Of a DNA stretch of 64,000 bases, positions 7,452-16,465 are shown in pieces. The stretch lies in assembly GCF_051414035.1 (NCBI RefSeq), contig NZ_JBLKNW010000001.1, positions 682,001 through 746,000 of the forward strand, given 5' to 3'. The notes beneath the pieces were generated by a model. The model made no database searches, was not told where the DNA came from, and saw only the letters and a program-made list of their open reading frames with translations. Numbering within the stretch: the first letter of the stretch is position 1; the number at the start of each line of letters is the position of its first letter. The translations under genes and the position numbers were made by a program. The DNA is from Halosimplex amylolyticum (lineage in GTDB: Archaea; Halobacteriota; Halobacteria; Halobacteriales; Haloarculaceae).

Positions 7452-9293
7452 CTAGTCCAGGACGAACATCGTGTCGCCCATGTCGACGGACTCGCCCTCG
7501 CTGACCTCGACGTGAGTGACGGTGCCGGCGTTCTCGGCGACGATATCGTTCTCCATCTTCATCGCTTCCAGCACGCAGAGCACGTCCCCCGCGGCCACCT
7601 CGTCGCCCTCGGCGACGTTGACTTCGAGGATGGTCCCCTGCATCTCGGCGGTGATCTCCTGGCCCTCCGCGGAGACGCCGCCGTCCGAGTCGCCGTCGGA
7701 TCCGCCACGGCCGGGTTGGGGCCGCTGGGCCTGGCCGCCGCCGGACCCGTCGCCGCCCGTCGGGATGGCCGGGGCGCCCCGCTCTTCGAGGTCGACCTGG
7801 AATCGCTTGCCGTTGACCTCGACCGTGAACTCCCGTTCGACGACCTCCTCGTCGTCGTCGCCGCTGGGTTCCGTCTCGGTGCCCCACCGCTGCTGGGCGG
7901 CCTCGATCCGGTCGTGGTCCATCTCCTCGTCGAGGTACTTCGTGGTGTGGCGCCCTTCGAGGAACGGGTCGTCGGTGAGCATCATGCGGTGGAACGGGAT
8001 GATCGTCGGGAAGCCCTGGATGTCGTAGTCGGCGAGTGCGCGCTTCCCGCGGGCGATACACTCCGCGCGGTCCTCGCCGGAGGTGATGAGCTTCGCGATC
8101 ATCGAGTCGTAGTCGGTCACGAGGTCGTCGCCCTGCCGGTGGGCGTCGTCGATCCGGACGCCGATGCCGCCCGGTGGGTCGTACACGTCGAACGACCCGC
8201 CCGTCGCCGGCGCGAACTCCTTGGCGGCGTTCTCGGCGTTGATCCGGAACTCCATCGCGTGGCCCTCCAGTTCCACGTCGTCCTGTTCGAAGGTGAGTTC
8301 CTCGCCGGCGGCGACCCGGATCTGCCACTTCACGATGTCGATGTCGGTCAACTGTTCGGTGACGGTGTGTTCGACCTGGATTCGCGTGTTCACCTCGAGG
8401 AAGTAGAAGTCGGCGTCCGTGTCGAGCAGGCCCTCGTCGTTGCGGTCCTCGTCCTCGACGAGGAACTCGAAGGTGCCGGCGTTGTAGTAGTCGCCGGCCT
8501 CGGCGCCCCGGCGGGCGGCCTCGCCGATCTTCTCCCTGAGTTCGTCGGTGATCGCGGGGCTGGGTCCCTCCTCGATGACCTTCTGCTGGCGCCGCTGGAG
8601 CGAGCAGTCACGTTCGCCCAGGTGGCGGACGTTGCCGTGTTTGTCCGCGAGGATCTGCACCTCGATGTGGCGGGGGTTGTCGAGGAACCGTTCGAGGTAG
8701 ACCGAGGCGTTCGAGAAGTACGCCTCCCCCTCGCGCTGTGCGGTTTCGAGCGCCTCCTCGGCCGCTTCGGGGCCTTCGACGACCTCCTGGCCCATCCCAC
8801 CGCCCCCGCCTTCGGCCTTGATGAGGACCGGGTAGCCGTGTTCCTCGCCGAAGTCCTTGATCTGCTGGACGTCGGTGACGGGTTCGGTCGTCCCGGGGAC
8901 GATGGGTACGTCGGCGTCTCGCATCACCTGGCGGGCGTGGGTCTTCTCGCCGAGGCGTTCCATCGCCTCGCTGGACGGGCCGATCCAGGTTATCCCGTCG
9001 GTCTCCTCGACCCGGGCGGCGAAGTCGGCGTTCTCGGCCATGAACCCGTAGCCGGGGTGGATGGCGTCGGCGTCGGCCTTCTTCGCGGCTTCGATGACGG
9101 CATCCCCGTCGTTGTAGGAGTCGGCCGCGCGGGCGGGCCCGATGTTGTAGGCCTCGTCGGCGTAGCGGACGAAGCCCGAGTACTTGTCGGCCTCGCTGTA
9201 GACGGCGACCGTCCCGACTCCCAGCTCCTCGCAGGCGCGCATGACGCGGACGGCGATCTCGCCGCGGTTCGCGACGAGGACCTTCTCGAACAT
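7452..9293 (-). CDS. pccA: Acyl-CoA (acetyl/propionyl-CoA) carboxylase biotin carboxylase-BCCP subunit
   Basis: 613 residues. Residues 1-450 are a biotin carboxylase (KVLVANRGEIAVRVMRACEE; ATP-grasp loop KAEGGGGGMG; EVNTRIQVEH). A Gly/Ser/Gln-rich linker of about 40 residues follows, then a C-terminal biotin carrier domain with the biotinyl-lysine motif EAMKMEND near residue 580. It uses ATP and bicarbonate to make carboxybiotin, passed to the carboxyltransferase encoded at 14082-15632. Substrate is probably propionyl-CoA, judging from the epimerase and mutase in the same window. ATG 9293 has a TTTAAATC box at 9318-9326, fitting a leaderless transcript. Confidence 0.95.
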   Translation of the reverse strand: MFEKVLVANRGEIAVRVMRACEELGVGTVAVYSEADKYSGFVRYADEAYNIGPARAADSYNDGDAVIEAAKKADADAIHPGYGFMAENADFAARVEETDGITWIGPSSEAMERLGEKTHARQVMRDADVPIVPGTTEPVTDVQQIKDFGEEHGYPVLIKAEGGGGGMGQEVVEGPEAAEEALETAQREGEAYFSNASVYLERFLDNPRHIEVQILADKHGNVRHLGERDCSLQRRQQKVIEEGPSPAITDELREKIGEAARRGAEAGDYYNAGTFEFLVEDEDRNDEGLLDTDADFYFLEVNTRIQVEHTVTEQLTDIDIVKWQIRVAAGEELTFEQDDVELEGHAMEFRINAENAAKEFAPATGGSFDVYDPPGGIGVRIDDAHRQGDDLVTDYDSMIAKLITSGEDRAECIARGKRALADYDIQGFPTIIPFHRMMLTDDPFLEGRHTTKYLDEEMDHDRIEAAQQRWGTETEPSGDDDEEVVEREFTVEVNGKRFQVDLEERGAPAIPTGGDGSGGGQAQRPQPGRGGSDGDSDGGVSAEGQEITAEMQGTILEVNVAEGDEVAAGDVLCVLEAMKMENDIVAENAGTVTHVEVSEGESVDMGDTMFVLD

Positions 9294-9425
9294 ACCACTC
9301 TGTACCGACCGTCGCCCTTTAAATCTAATCGGAGTCGCGGGACGGGTCCGAACGACTCCGCTGGTTCGTCCGGTCCGTCGCCGCCGGGAAAACGACTTTA
9401 TCCGCTGTGCGCGTTCGCCCCCACT
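9294..9425. promoter_or_regulatory. Divergent leaderless promoters for the carboxylase subunit and E1-alpha
   Basis: The minus-strand gene has TTTAAATC (9318-9326), 25-30 nt from its ATG at 9293. The plus-strand gene has ACTTTATC (9395-9402), 24-30 nt from its GTG at 9426. Both spacings match haloarchaeal TATA boxes of leaderless transcripts. Confidence 0.7.
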
Positions 9426-10547
9426 GTGACCGACGTGACCGACGAGCGACCCACCGCGGCCGACGACGGCCTGGTCCAGGTCCTCGACGCCGAGGGTCGC
9501 GTCCGCGACGGGGCGACCGTCCCGGACCTGTCCGACGAGGAACTCGTCGAGATGTACGCGCAGATGCGGCTGGCCCGCCACCTCGACGAGCGAGCCGTCT
9601 CGCTCCAGCGGCAGGGTCGCCTGGGGACGTATCCGCCGCTGGCCGGACAGGAGGCCGCCCAGATCGGATCGACGCACGCCCTGCGCGACGACGACTGGAT
9701 CCTCGACCAGTACCGCGAACACGGCGCCGTCGTCGTCCGCGGCATCGAACCGGAGTACCTGCTGTACTGGAAGGGCCACGAGGTCGGCAACGCGTGGCTC
9801 GCCTCCCGCAGCATCTTCCCCCTCAACATCTCCATCGCGAGCCACCTCCCCCACGCCACGGGCATGGCGTGGGCCGCGCGACTCCAGGGCGACGACCGCG
9901 TCGTCTGCTGTCACTTCGGCGACGGCGCCACGAGCGAGGGCGACTTCCACGAGGCGCTGAACTTCGCCGGCGTCTTCGACGCCCCGGCGATATTCTTCTG
10001 CAACAACAACCAGTACGCCATCTCGGTGCCCCGCGAGCGCCAGACGGCCAGCGCGACTATCGCCGAGAAGGCCGACGCCTACGGGTTCGCGGGCGTCCGC
10101 GTCGACGGGATGGACCCGCTCGCGGTGTACCAGGTGACGACCGCCGCGGTCGAGAAAGCGCGCGATCCTAACGAGGACGAACTGCGCCCCACGCTGATCG
10201 AGGCGGAGATGTACCGCTACGGCGCCCACACGACTGCCGACGATCCGACGAAGTACCGCGACGACGCCGAGGTCGAGCGGTGGAAGGACCGCGACCCGAT
10301 TCCCCGGATGGAAGCGTTCCTCCGCGAGCGCGACCTGCTGGACGACGAGCGCGTCGACGCCATCGGCGAGCGCAATCGCGAGCGCGTCGCAGACCTGATC
10401 GCGGGCGCGGAGGCGTACGAACCCGACGTAGACGAGTGGTTCGAGCACGCCTACGACGAGGCCACTCCGCGCGTCCGCGAACAGCAGCGCTACCTCCGGG
10501 ACCTCCGCGACCGCCACGGCGAGGACGCGCTGCTGCGCGACGAGTAA
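9426..10547 (+). CDS. Thiamine-diphosphate-dependent 2-oxoacid dehydrogenase E1 alpha subunit
   Basis: 373 residues. The ThDP-binding motif runs from GDGATSEGDFHEALNF to FFCNNNQYAIS (GDG...NN spacing). Other family segments are GRLGTYPPLAGQEA and YRYGAHTTADDPTKYR. With an E1 beta subunit it decarboxylates pyruvate or a branched-chain 2-oxo acid and transfers the acyl group to lipoyl-E2. No E1 beta, E2 or E3 gene is adjacent, so this is an orphan alpha subunit, and substrate is open; haloarchaea often carry several such paralogues. Start GTG 9426 is favoured by the upstream box, with GTG 9435 an alternative. Confidence 0.9.
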   Translation: MTDVTDERPTAADDGLVQVLDAEGRVRDGATVPDLSDEELVEMYAQMRLARHLDERAVSLQRQGRLGTYPPLAGQEAAQIGSTHALRDDDWILDQYREHGAVVVRGIEPEYLLYWKGHEVGNAWLASRSIFPLNISIASHLPHATGMAWAARLQGDDRVVCCHFGDGATSEGDFHEALNFAGVFDAPAIFFCNNNQYAISVPRERQTASATIAEKADAYGFAGVRVDGMDPLAVYQVTTAAVEKARDPNEDELRPTLIEAEMYRYGAHTTADDPTKYRDDAEVERWKDRDPIPRMEAFLRERDLLDDERVDAIGERNRERVADLIAGAEAYEPDVDEWFEHAYDEATPRVREQQRYLRDLRDRHGEDALLRDE

Positions 10548-10703
10548 GCCCGCGTTGTCGGCGTCTCCACCTGATACCCCACGTCGAGCAGGTCGCCCGA
10601 CGGTGGCTTACTCGACAGATCTGACGTGTTACTCGGGAGTGTCGTCTCCCTACCGACTCGAAACCCGTGTATAGCTAAACCCGGTCGGTCCCACGGAGCG
10701 CGT

Positions 10704-10862
10704 ATGGCATATCAGGTCGAATGCAGCCAGAACGACGACTTCATGATCAAATCCGAGGACGAGCAGGAAGTCATCGAGCACGTCAAAGAACACGCCGAGA
10801 AGAAACACGACATGGATCTGAGCGACGACGAGGCCCGCGACATGATCCAGCAGGCGTCCTGA
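10704..10862 (+). CDS. DUF1059-family small protein
   Basis: 52 residues, acidic. Pattern: short N-terminal strand with one cysteine (YQVECSQNDDFMIKSEDEQ), then a helix rich in His/Lys/Glu (VIEHVKEHAEKKHDMDLSDD) and a terminal helix. This matches DUF1059, a small family of unknown function common in archaea. The gene stands alone, followed by a 135-nt gap. An overlapping longer frame starting at 10626 adds no similarity; ATG 10704 is the family start. Confidence 0.85.
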   Translation: MAYQVECSQNDDFMIKSEDEQEVIEHVKEHAEKKHDMDLSDDEARDMIQQAS

Positions 10863-10997
10863 CCGCCGGAGCCCACCTCTTTTCACGGGCCGCGCTGCCG
10901 TAGCGGCGGCACCAACGGTTTTGTGTGCCGGCGTGCCAGCGGACGGTATGGACAGACAGGTAGCTTCGCGACCGGTGTGGGTAGCGGCGGTGGTCGG

Positions 10998-11669
10998 GTG
11001 ACGGGCGTCTACGAGCGCGCGCTGGGATCGGCGGTCGACGACCTCCATCCGAAGGTCCGGGACCGCTACGGCCTCGGACCCGACGACGCGTACGCGACAG
11101 TGGGCCGCGGAACCATGGACATCACCCGGGGAACGCTCGCGCTCCCCGTGCTCTACGCGATGCCGCTGCGGAACCTCCTCTTCCCGGAGTCGGGGACGGA
11201 CGTCCCCTTCTCGGTGACGACGGTCGGGTTTCGCGACCCGGCGGGCTACGAGGCGCTGACGACCCGCCGCGAGTTCGAGTTCGACGGCACGGTTCGCCAG
11301 TTCGACTCGCTGACGGTCTGGGACGACCAGCGCGAGCGCCTGTTCGACTTCCTCGGGACGGGCGGCCACGTCGTCTCGGAACTCCACCCGCGCGTCGACG
11401 ACGGGGCGCTCGTCGTCGAGGGCGGCAAGCAGTGGACGAGAATCGGCGGGCGCTACCTGCCGACCCCCGGCCCGCTGGCGGTCGACGTGACCGTCCGGGA
11501 CCGCTACGACGAGGCCGACGAGCGCTTCTACGTCACCGCCACCGTCGAGAGCGGACTGGCTGGGCACATTCTCGGCTACCGCGGGTCGTTCACGCAGGAA
11601 CGGCGAGCGATGGAAGTCGTTCCGACCGACCTGAAGCCGACGACCGGGATCGACCCGCTCCCGCCATGA
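10998..11669 (+). CDS. DUF4166 domain-containing protein
   Basis: 223 residues from a GTG start (VTGVYERALGSAVDDLHPKVRDRYG). It matches DUF4166, a family of unknown function often linked to or fused with membrane or NAD-binding proteins. Typical segments are GRGTMDITRG, PFSVTTVGFRDPAGYEALTTRR and GRYLPTPGPLAVDVTVRDRY, suggesting a beta-rich soluble domain. Its stop overlaps the next gene's ATG (ATGAG at 11666), so the two are probably translationally coupled. The same pair (DUF4166 with YndJ) is known in bacilli, so the partnership itself is conserved. The product's chemistry is unknown. Confidence 0.85.
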   Translation: MTGVYERALGSAVDDLHPKVRDRYGLGPDDAYATVGRGTMDITRGTLALPVLYAMPLRNLLFPESGTDVPFSVTTVGFRDPAGYEALTTRREFEFDGTVRQFDSLTVWDDQRERLFDFLGTGGHVVSELHPRVDDGALVVEGGKQWTRIGGRYLPTPGPLAVDVTVRDRYDEADERFYVTATVESGLAGHILGYRGSFTQERRAMEVVPTDLKPTTGIDPLPP

Positions 11670-12676
11670 GCGGTGGGGACGGCGGCGGTGTCGGGACCGA
11701 GACGAGCGCCGCGAGCGGAGACGCCGGGGGCGCAGTGGCGGCGCAGATCCCGTCGATCCGCGGCGTCCGAGTCACGGACGTCAGCGCGGTCGCCGGCGGG
11801 GCGCTGTGGACGCTCGCCGCTGTTGCGGGCGCTCTCTCGCCGGTCGAGCAGGCGCTCGCACTCGCGCCGCTCGTCGTCGTGCCGCTCGGGATCGGCCTGG
11901 CCGCTGAGCGGGGGTTCGACGGGACTCCGGGAGCGCTCCTCGCACTCGCGGCGGTGACTCAGCCGGCCACGGCTCCGCTCGTGCTGGTGTCGCTGGTGGC
12001 GTCCTCGGAACTCACCGCGACGCTCGCGGCCGCGGCCTGGCTCCCGGTGACCGCACTTCTGGCGCTCGCGGGTCTCGTCCGAGCCCGCGAGCGCGGCCTG
12101 GCCCCGAACCGACTGTCCGAGACGCTGGTCGACGCCGGGCTGGCGTACGTCGTGGTCGCGGCCGTGGCACTCGTGCTCTTCCACCGCGGGATCACGTTCT
12201 GGTTCGACCCAGTCATCGTCCTCCTCACCGCCGTTCACTTCCACTTCGCGGGGTTCGCGCTCCCGGTCCTCGCGGGCGTCACGGGCCGACGCCTCGACGG
12301 CTTCGAGGGGCTCGCCCGGACGACGGCCGGCGTGATACTCGTCGGTCCGGCGCTCATCGCGGTCGGCATCTCCTTTTCGCCGCTCGTGGAGGTCGTCGCC
12401 GTCGGCGCGTTCACGCTCGCCGTCGCCGCGTTCGGCCTGCTCGTGCTCGTCCGCGTCGTTCCGTCGCTCGACGTGCTTCCGGCCGCACTCGTGGGGCTCT
12501 CGGCGCTCGCGCTCCCGGCGTCGATGGTGCTGGCGCTCGGGTACGGCGTCGCGGCATTCGGGGGGACGAACCCGCTGGGACTGAGCATCGGGAGGATGGT
12601 GTCGCTCCACGGGTCGCTGAACGCCTACGGGTTCGCGCTCTGTGGCGCCGTCGGGTGGCGGTTGGTCGATCGCTAA
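11666..12676 (+). CDS. YndJ-family integral membrane protein
   Basis: 336 residues with about 9-10 hydrophobic segments after a 50-residue soluble N-terminus. The YndJ-like histidine segment AVHFHFAGFALPVLAG lies mid-protein, and a second conserved patch (GRMVSLHGSLNAYGF) near the C-terminus. It overlaps the upstream DUF4166 gene by 4 nt (ATGA). Family function is unknown; the intramembrane histidines suggest metal, heme or proton handling, but that is speculative. Tail-to-tail with the HExxH lipoprotein gene, overlapping its end by 4 nt. Confidence 0.85.
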   Translation: MSGGDGGGVGTETSAASGDAGGAVAAQIPSIRGVRVTDVSAVAGGALWTLAAVAGALSPVEQALALAPLVVVPLGIGLAAERGFDGTPGALLALAAVTQPATAPLVLVSLVASSELTATLAAAAWLPVTALLALAGLVRARERGLAPNRLSETLVDAGLAYVVVAAVALVLFHRGITFWFDPVIVLLTAVHFHFAGFALPVLAGVTGRRLDGFEGLARTTAGVILVGPALIAVGISFSPLVEVVAVGAFTLAVAAFGLLVLVRVVPSLDVLPAALVGLSALALPASMVLALGYGVAAFGGTNPLGLSIGRMVSLHGSLNAYGFALCGAVGWRLVDR

Positions 12677-13992
12677 CCCGATAGGTCGGACCGCGCTGCG
12701 GTGGCCGACGCCGTCTCCGACCGGCCTGGCGCCGCGATACGCACCGACTCGTTCGTCCCGCGAGCGGTGGCGCCGTGGACGAACGACTCGTCGCCAGCGA
12801 AGACGACGACGGTTTCAGGCGCGACGCGCTCCGAGGCGAACGAAAGGGAGGCGTTCGCGCTGCGCCGAGTCGCGAAGCGGTCGAAGGCGGCGGCGAACTC
12901 GTCGGCCTCGGTCGCGTTCTCCCACCGGAGCGTCCAGGCGATGGCCGTCCGGTTCTCGTCGGCCGTCGCGGAGAAGGTCAGGCTCCGGTCGTTGTCCCAG
13001 CCGTCCGCGGCCGCGTCGGCCGTCTTGCGGTCGAGTTCCAGCCGCAGGAATTCGCGGACGATTAGTTCGCCGCGCCTGTCGGCGTCGGAGGGGTAGTGGC
13101 CCAGTTCGACCGTCCAGTCCGCGGACTCGTTCGGCGCAACCGTGAGGTTCCCCAGTGAGACGGACCGATCCGGATGGAGGAGCTCCTCGGTGGTCTCTGG
13201 CGGGTCTCGTAGGACCGTGCTCAGTTCACTCGGCGAGTCGACCTGCGATTCGACGTATTCGGCGCCGACGATGTACTTCGCCGTGAACACCCTGAACGGT
13301 GATTCAGATCGGTTGTATCCGTACTGGAGGACGTCACTTTCCAGGGGTACATCGGTTTTCGGGGCGTTCGCGTACGCGTCGGTAGCGAAGACGGCACTTC
13401 CCTCACTGACCGCCGTGGCAGCTTGCCGTTCGTCGGCCGTAACTCGCCAGAGGCCGCTCGGTCGCCATCGCCTCTGCGAGTGGACGTGATGCGCGAATTC
13501 GTGTGCGAGGACCCGTTCGGGCATCGACACGTTCGATTCGATGTACACTGTCCCCTGTCGAGTGGCCTGTCCGGCCGCGGAAACTGTCCCAGTCAGGCCG
13601 AAGGCCCCGTAGAAGTTCGACTCGAAGGAGCCGGCATCCCTCGACTCGAAGACGACGACAGTCGGCGGATCCACGTCCACGCCGTGGAGTCGCTCGACGC
13701 GTTCGAAGATGCGGTCGACGTCCACGGAGAGGTTCCCGCGCACCGTGAGCTCCTCGCCGGACTCGGGCGTCGCAGCCGCACCCGCGTCCGTCGGCGCCGC
13801 GGTGGCCTGCGACGAGGGCAGGTCGGTCGGGGTCGATGCAGCGGCAGTCGCCGTCGGCGCGGCGTCGGTCGCTGCCGGCGGCGACGCGGTCGATGGACCG
13901 CCGTCGCCGGCGAGGAAACTGCATCCGGCGGTCACGGTGAGCAATGCGAGACAGAGCGCCGCGAGCAGTCGCTTGCGTGACGTGGGGGACAT
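12673..13992 (-). CDS. Surface lipoprotein with HExxH metalloprotease-like motif (Hvo_1808-like)
   Basis: 439 residues. Signal peptide with archaeal lipobox (LCLALLTVTAGCSF; Cys near 23), then a Ser/Thr/Ala/Pro-rich linker of about 55 residues. The globular part contains LAHEFAHHVHS, a zincin-type HExxH, with a downstream Glu candidate in AVSEGSAVFATDAYA. The protein is exported, lipid-anchored and acidic. It resembles the haloarchaeal Hvo_1808 surface-protein family, though that name is recalled rather than checked. Peptidase activity is an inference. The ATG at 13992 is chosen because it places the signal peptide correctly. Confidence 0.8.
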   Translation of the reverse strand: MSPTSRKRLLAALCLALLTVTAGCSFLAGDGGPSTASPPAATDAAPTATAAASTPTDLPSSQATAAPTDAGAAATPESGEELTVRGNLSVDVDRIFERVERLHGVDVDPPTVVVFESRDAGSFESNFYGAFGLTGTVSAAGQATRQGTVYIESNVSMPERVLAHEFAHHVHSQRRWRPSGLWRVTADERQAATAVSEGSAVFATDAYANAPKTDVPLESDVLQYGYNRSESPFRVFTAKYIVGAEYVESQVDSPSELSTVLRDPPETTEELLHPDRSVSLGNLTVAPNESADWTVELGHYPSDADRRGELIVREFLRLELDRKTADAAADGWDNDRSLTFSATADENRTAIAWTLRWENATEADEFAAAFDRFATRRSANASLSFASERVAPETVVVFAGDESFVHGATARGTNESVRIAAPGRSETASATAARSDLSG

Positions 13993-14081
13993 CGGTATAG
14001 GGGGACCCTCCTGTCGGCTGATTCGGATCGAACGTTGACACAACTGTCCGCTATCAGCTGATAAAGGTATCGGACGTGACG

Positions 14082-15632
14082 TTACAGCGGGATGTTCCCG
14101 TGCTTTCGGTCGGGGTGGTCTTTCCGCTTGGTGTGCAGCGTTTCGAGGTCGCCGATGAGTCGGGCGCGGGTCTCGGGCGGTTCGAGCACGTCGTCGACGA
14201 AGCCGCGCTCGGCGGCGGTGTAGGGGTTGGCGAACGCGTCGCGGTACTCCTCGATGAGTTCCTGGCGCTTCTGTTCGACCTGTTCGGCCGCGTCGAGTTC
14301 GTCGTCGTAGAGGACGTTGACGGCGCCCTCGGGACCCATCACCGCGATCTCCGCGGTCGGCCAGGCGTAGTTGACGTCCGCGCCGACGTGCTTCGAGGAC
14401 ATCACGTCGTAGGCGCCGCCGTAGGCCTTCCGGGTGATGACGGTCATGAGTGGCACGGTGGCCTCGGAGTAGGCGTACAGCAGTTTCGCGCCGTGTTTGA
14501 TGATGCCGCCTTTCTCCTGGTCCTTGCCGGGCATGAACCCGGGCACGTCCACGAACGTCAGCAGCGGAACGTTGAACGCGTCGCAAAAGCGGACGAAGCG
14601 CGACCCCTTCAGCGAGGAGTCGATGTCGAGCGTGCCCGCGTTGACCCGCGGCTGGTTGGCGACGATGCCGACGGGGCGGCCATCGAGGCGGGCGAAGCCG
14701 GTGAGGAGGTTTCGCGCGTAGCGCTCGGCCACCTCGAAGAACGAATCCTCGTCGACGACGCCGTCGATGACCTGGTGCATGTCGTAGGGCTTCTGTGGCG
14801 CCTGCGGCACGACCTCACGAAGTTCCTCGTCGGCGCGGTCGGGGTCGTCCCAGGGCTCGACGCGCGGCGGGTCCTCGGCGTTGTTGGCGGGGAGATACGA
14901 GAGGAGGTAGCGGATGTCGTCGAGTGCTTCCTCCTCGGCGGCGGGGGCGAAGTGCGCGACGCCCGAGTCGCCGGTGTGGGTGCCGGCGCCGCCGAGTTCG
15001 TCGAAGGAGACCTCCTCGCCGGTGACCGTCTCGATGACGTCCGGCCCGGTGATGAACATGTGGCTGGTCTCCTCGACCATGAAGATGAAGTCGGTGATAG
15101 CAGGGGAGTAGACCGCGCCGCCGGCGCAAGGGCCCATGATCGCGGAGATCTGCGGGACGACGCCCGAGGCCAGCTGGTTCCGGTGGAAGATGTCGGCGTA
15201 GCCCGCGAGCGCGTCGACGCCCTCCTGGATGCGCGCCCCCGCGGAGTCGTTGAGGCCGACGATGGGCGCGCCGGTCTCCATGGCCTTGTCCATGACCTTG
15301 CAGACCTTCTGGGCGAACGCCTCGCCGAGCGAACCGCCCATGACGGTGAAGTCGTGGGCGAAGACGAAGACGGTGCGACCGTCGACGTTCCCGTAGCCCG
15401 TGACGACGCCGTCGCCGGGGAACGACTGCTCGTCCATGTCGAAGTTGGTCGAGCGGTGCTCGCGGAGCTGGTCGATCTCGACGAAGGAGTCGTCGTCGAG
15501 GAAGTAGTCGATCCGCTCGCGGGCGGTCATCTTCCCCCGGTCGTGCTGGGCCTCGATGCGGTCCTCGCCGCCGCCCTTACGGGCGCGCTCCTTGCGCTCG
15601 CGCAGGTCCTCGATGTCCTCGTCGTGGGTCAC
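14082..15632 (-). CDS. pccB: Acyl-CoA (propionyl-CoA) carboxylase carboxyltransferase beta subunit
   Basis: 516-residue crotonase-fold carboxyltransferase. N-terminal KMTARERIDYFLDDDSF, oxyanion-hole glycines (FTVMGGSLGEAFA; MGPCAGGAVYSP), acyl-CoA site FVDVPGFMPGKDQEKGG and C-terminal TKRKDHPDRKHGNIPL match haloarchaeal PccB almost end to end. It transfers the carboxyl from carboxybiotin to acyl-CoA, giving methylmalonyl-CoA from propionyl-CoA. The partner biotin subunit is about 5 kb away, not adjacent. Starts: GTG 15632 is preferred; an in-frame GTG at 15659 would add nine residues. Confidence 0.95.
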   Translation of the reverse strand: MTHDEDIEDLRERKERARKGGGEDRIEAQHDRGKMTARERIDYFLDDDSFVEIDQLREHRSTNFDMDEQSFPGDGVVTGYGNVDGRTVFVFAHDFTVMGGSLGEAFAQKVCKVMDKAMETGAPIVGLNDSAGARIQEGVDALAGYADIFHRNQLASGVVPQISAIMGPCAGGAVYSPAITDFIFMVEETSHMFITGPDVIETVTGEEVSFDELGGAGTHTGDSGVAHFAPAAEEEALDDIRYLLSYLPANNAEDPPRVEPWDDPDRADEELREVVPQAPQKPYDMHQVIDGVVDEDSFFEVAERYARNLLTGFARLDGRPVGIVANQPRVNAGTLDIDSSLKGSRFVRFCDAFNVPLLTFVDVPGFMPGKDQEKGGIIKHGAKLLYAYSEATVPLMTVITRKAYGGAYDVMSSKHVGADVNYAWPTAEIAVMGPEGAVNVLYDDELDAAEQVEQKRQELIEEYRDAFANPYTAAERGFVDDVLEPPETRARLIGDLETLHTKRKDHPDRKHGNIPL

Positions 15633-15797
15633 GCCGTCCCACCTCTGGTCGGTGTGCACTGCTGCCGATCACGGGTCCCTGCGGTCATTGGGGGCACAAT
15701 CGGCAGTCCGGGAGAAAAGCGTTTCCCGACGGAGCGAACTCGGGCTGGGGCGGTGAAAACCGGCGGAGTTTAGGCCGCCCCGCCACTCCAGCCTGAC

Positions 15798-16424
15798 GTG
15801 AAGAACGTCACGGCCCGACAGTCGAACCCCTTCGGCTTCTCGCCGCCGTGTGAACCGTTCGTCGCCGGCTACGGCGACGCGAACGCGGACTTCCACGTCG
15901 TCGGCGACCACCCCGGCGTCCACGGCGGGGCCGAATCGGGCTACCCGTTCACGGAGTTCGCCGCCAGCGAGCGACTGCAGCGCGCCCTCACCGAGGGCGG
16001 CCTGCTGGCCGAGACGGGCGAACCGCCCGTCGTCGAGAAGACCTTCTTCTCGTACCTCTACCCGTGCGTGCCGGAGGGCGTTCCGAGCGAGCGCGACTAC
16101 GCCGACCTGGAGAACATCTTCGACTCGGAGATCCGCGCGATCACCGCCCACGTCCTCCTGCCGGTCGGCGAGCGCGCGACCCGCCACGTCTTCGCAAACA
16201 TGAGCGCTCGCCCGCCCCAAGACGTCGACATGGAGGCCCAGCACGCGACGGAGATCCCCGGCAGCGGCTGGCTCATCGTCCCCGTCAAAGATCCCGCCCA
16301 GTGGTCCGACGCCGACGAGGAGGCGCTGGTCGAGGCGCTCGTGGAACTCCGGCGGCGCGACTACGTCCGCCGGGCGGATCTCGGTCGATTCCTGCCAGAC
16401 GACGACCCGTACATGGTGCGGTAG
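15798..16424 (+). CDS. Uracil-DNA glycosylase-like protein
   Basis: 208 residues from GTG 15798. The segment ADFHVVGDHPGVHGG followed by GYPFTEF is placed like the family 4 UDG motif GExPGxxExxxGxPF, and a late patch (HATEIPGSGWLIVPVKDP) fits the second active-site region. Haloarchaeal proteins of this kind are annotated as UDG-family members. The iron-sulfur cysteines of classical family 4 enzymes are not evident (only C18 and C76 seen), so it may be a divergent or inactive member. It sits alone between pccB and the transporter. Confidence 0.7.
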   Translation: MKNVTARQSNPFGFSPPCEPFVAGYGDANADFHVVGDHPGVHGGAESGYPFTEFAASERLQRALTEGGLLAETGEPPVVEKTFFSYLYPCVPEGVPSERDYADLENIFDSEIRAITAHVLLPVGERATRHVFANMSARPPQDVDMEAQHATEIPGSGWLIVPVKDPAQWSDADEEALVEALVELRRRDYVRRADLGRFLPDDDPYMVR

Positions 16425-16465
16425 CGCGGGATTCAGCCGGCGGTCGATAGTCCCTGTTTTCGCTC

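Noticed and set aside
7452..10517. 1021-residue minus-strand open frame, and 7512-10547 on the plus strand (1011 residues)
   Set aside because: Both are real genes extended by antisense open frames, common in GC-rich haloarchaea. The true starts are at 9293 (minus) and 9426 (plus), with separate promoter boxes.
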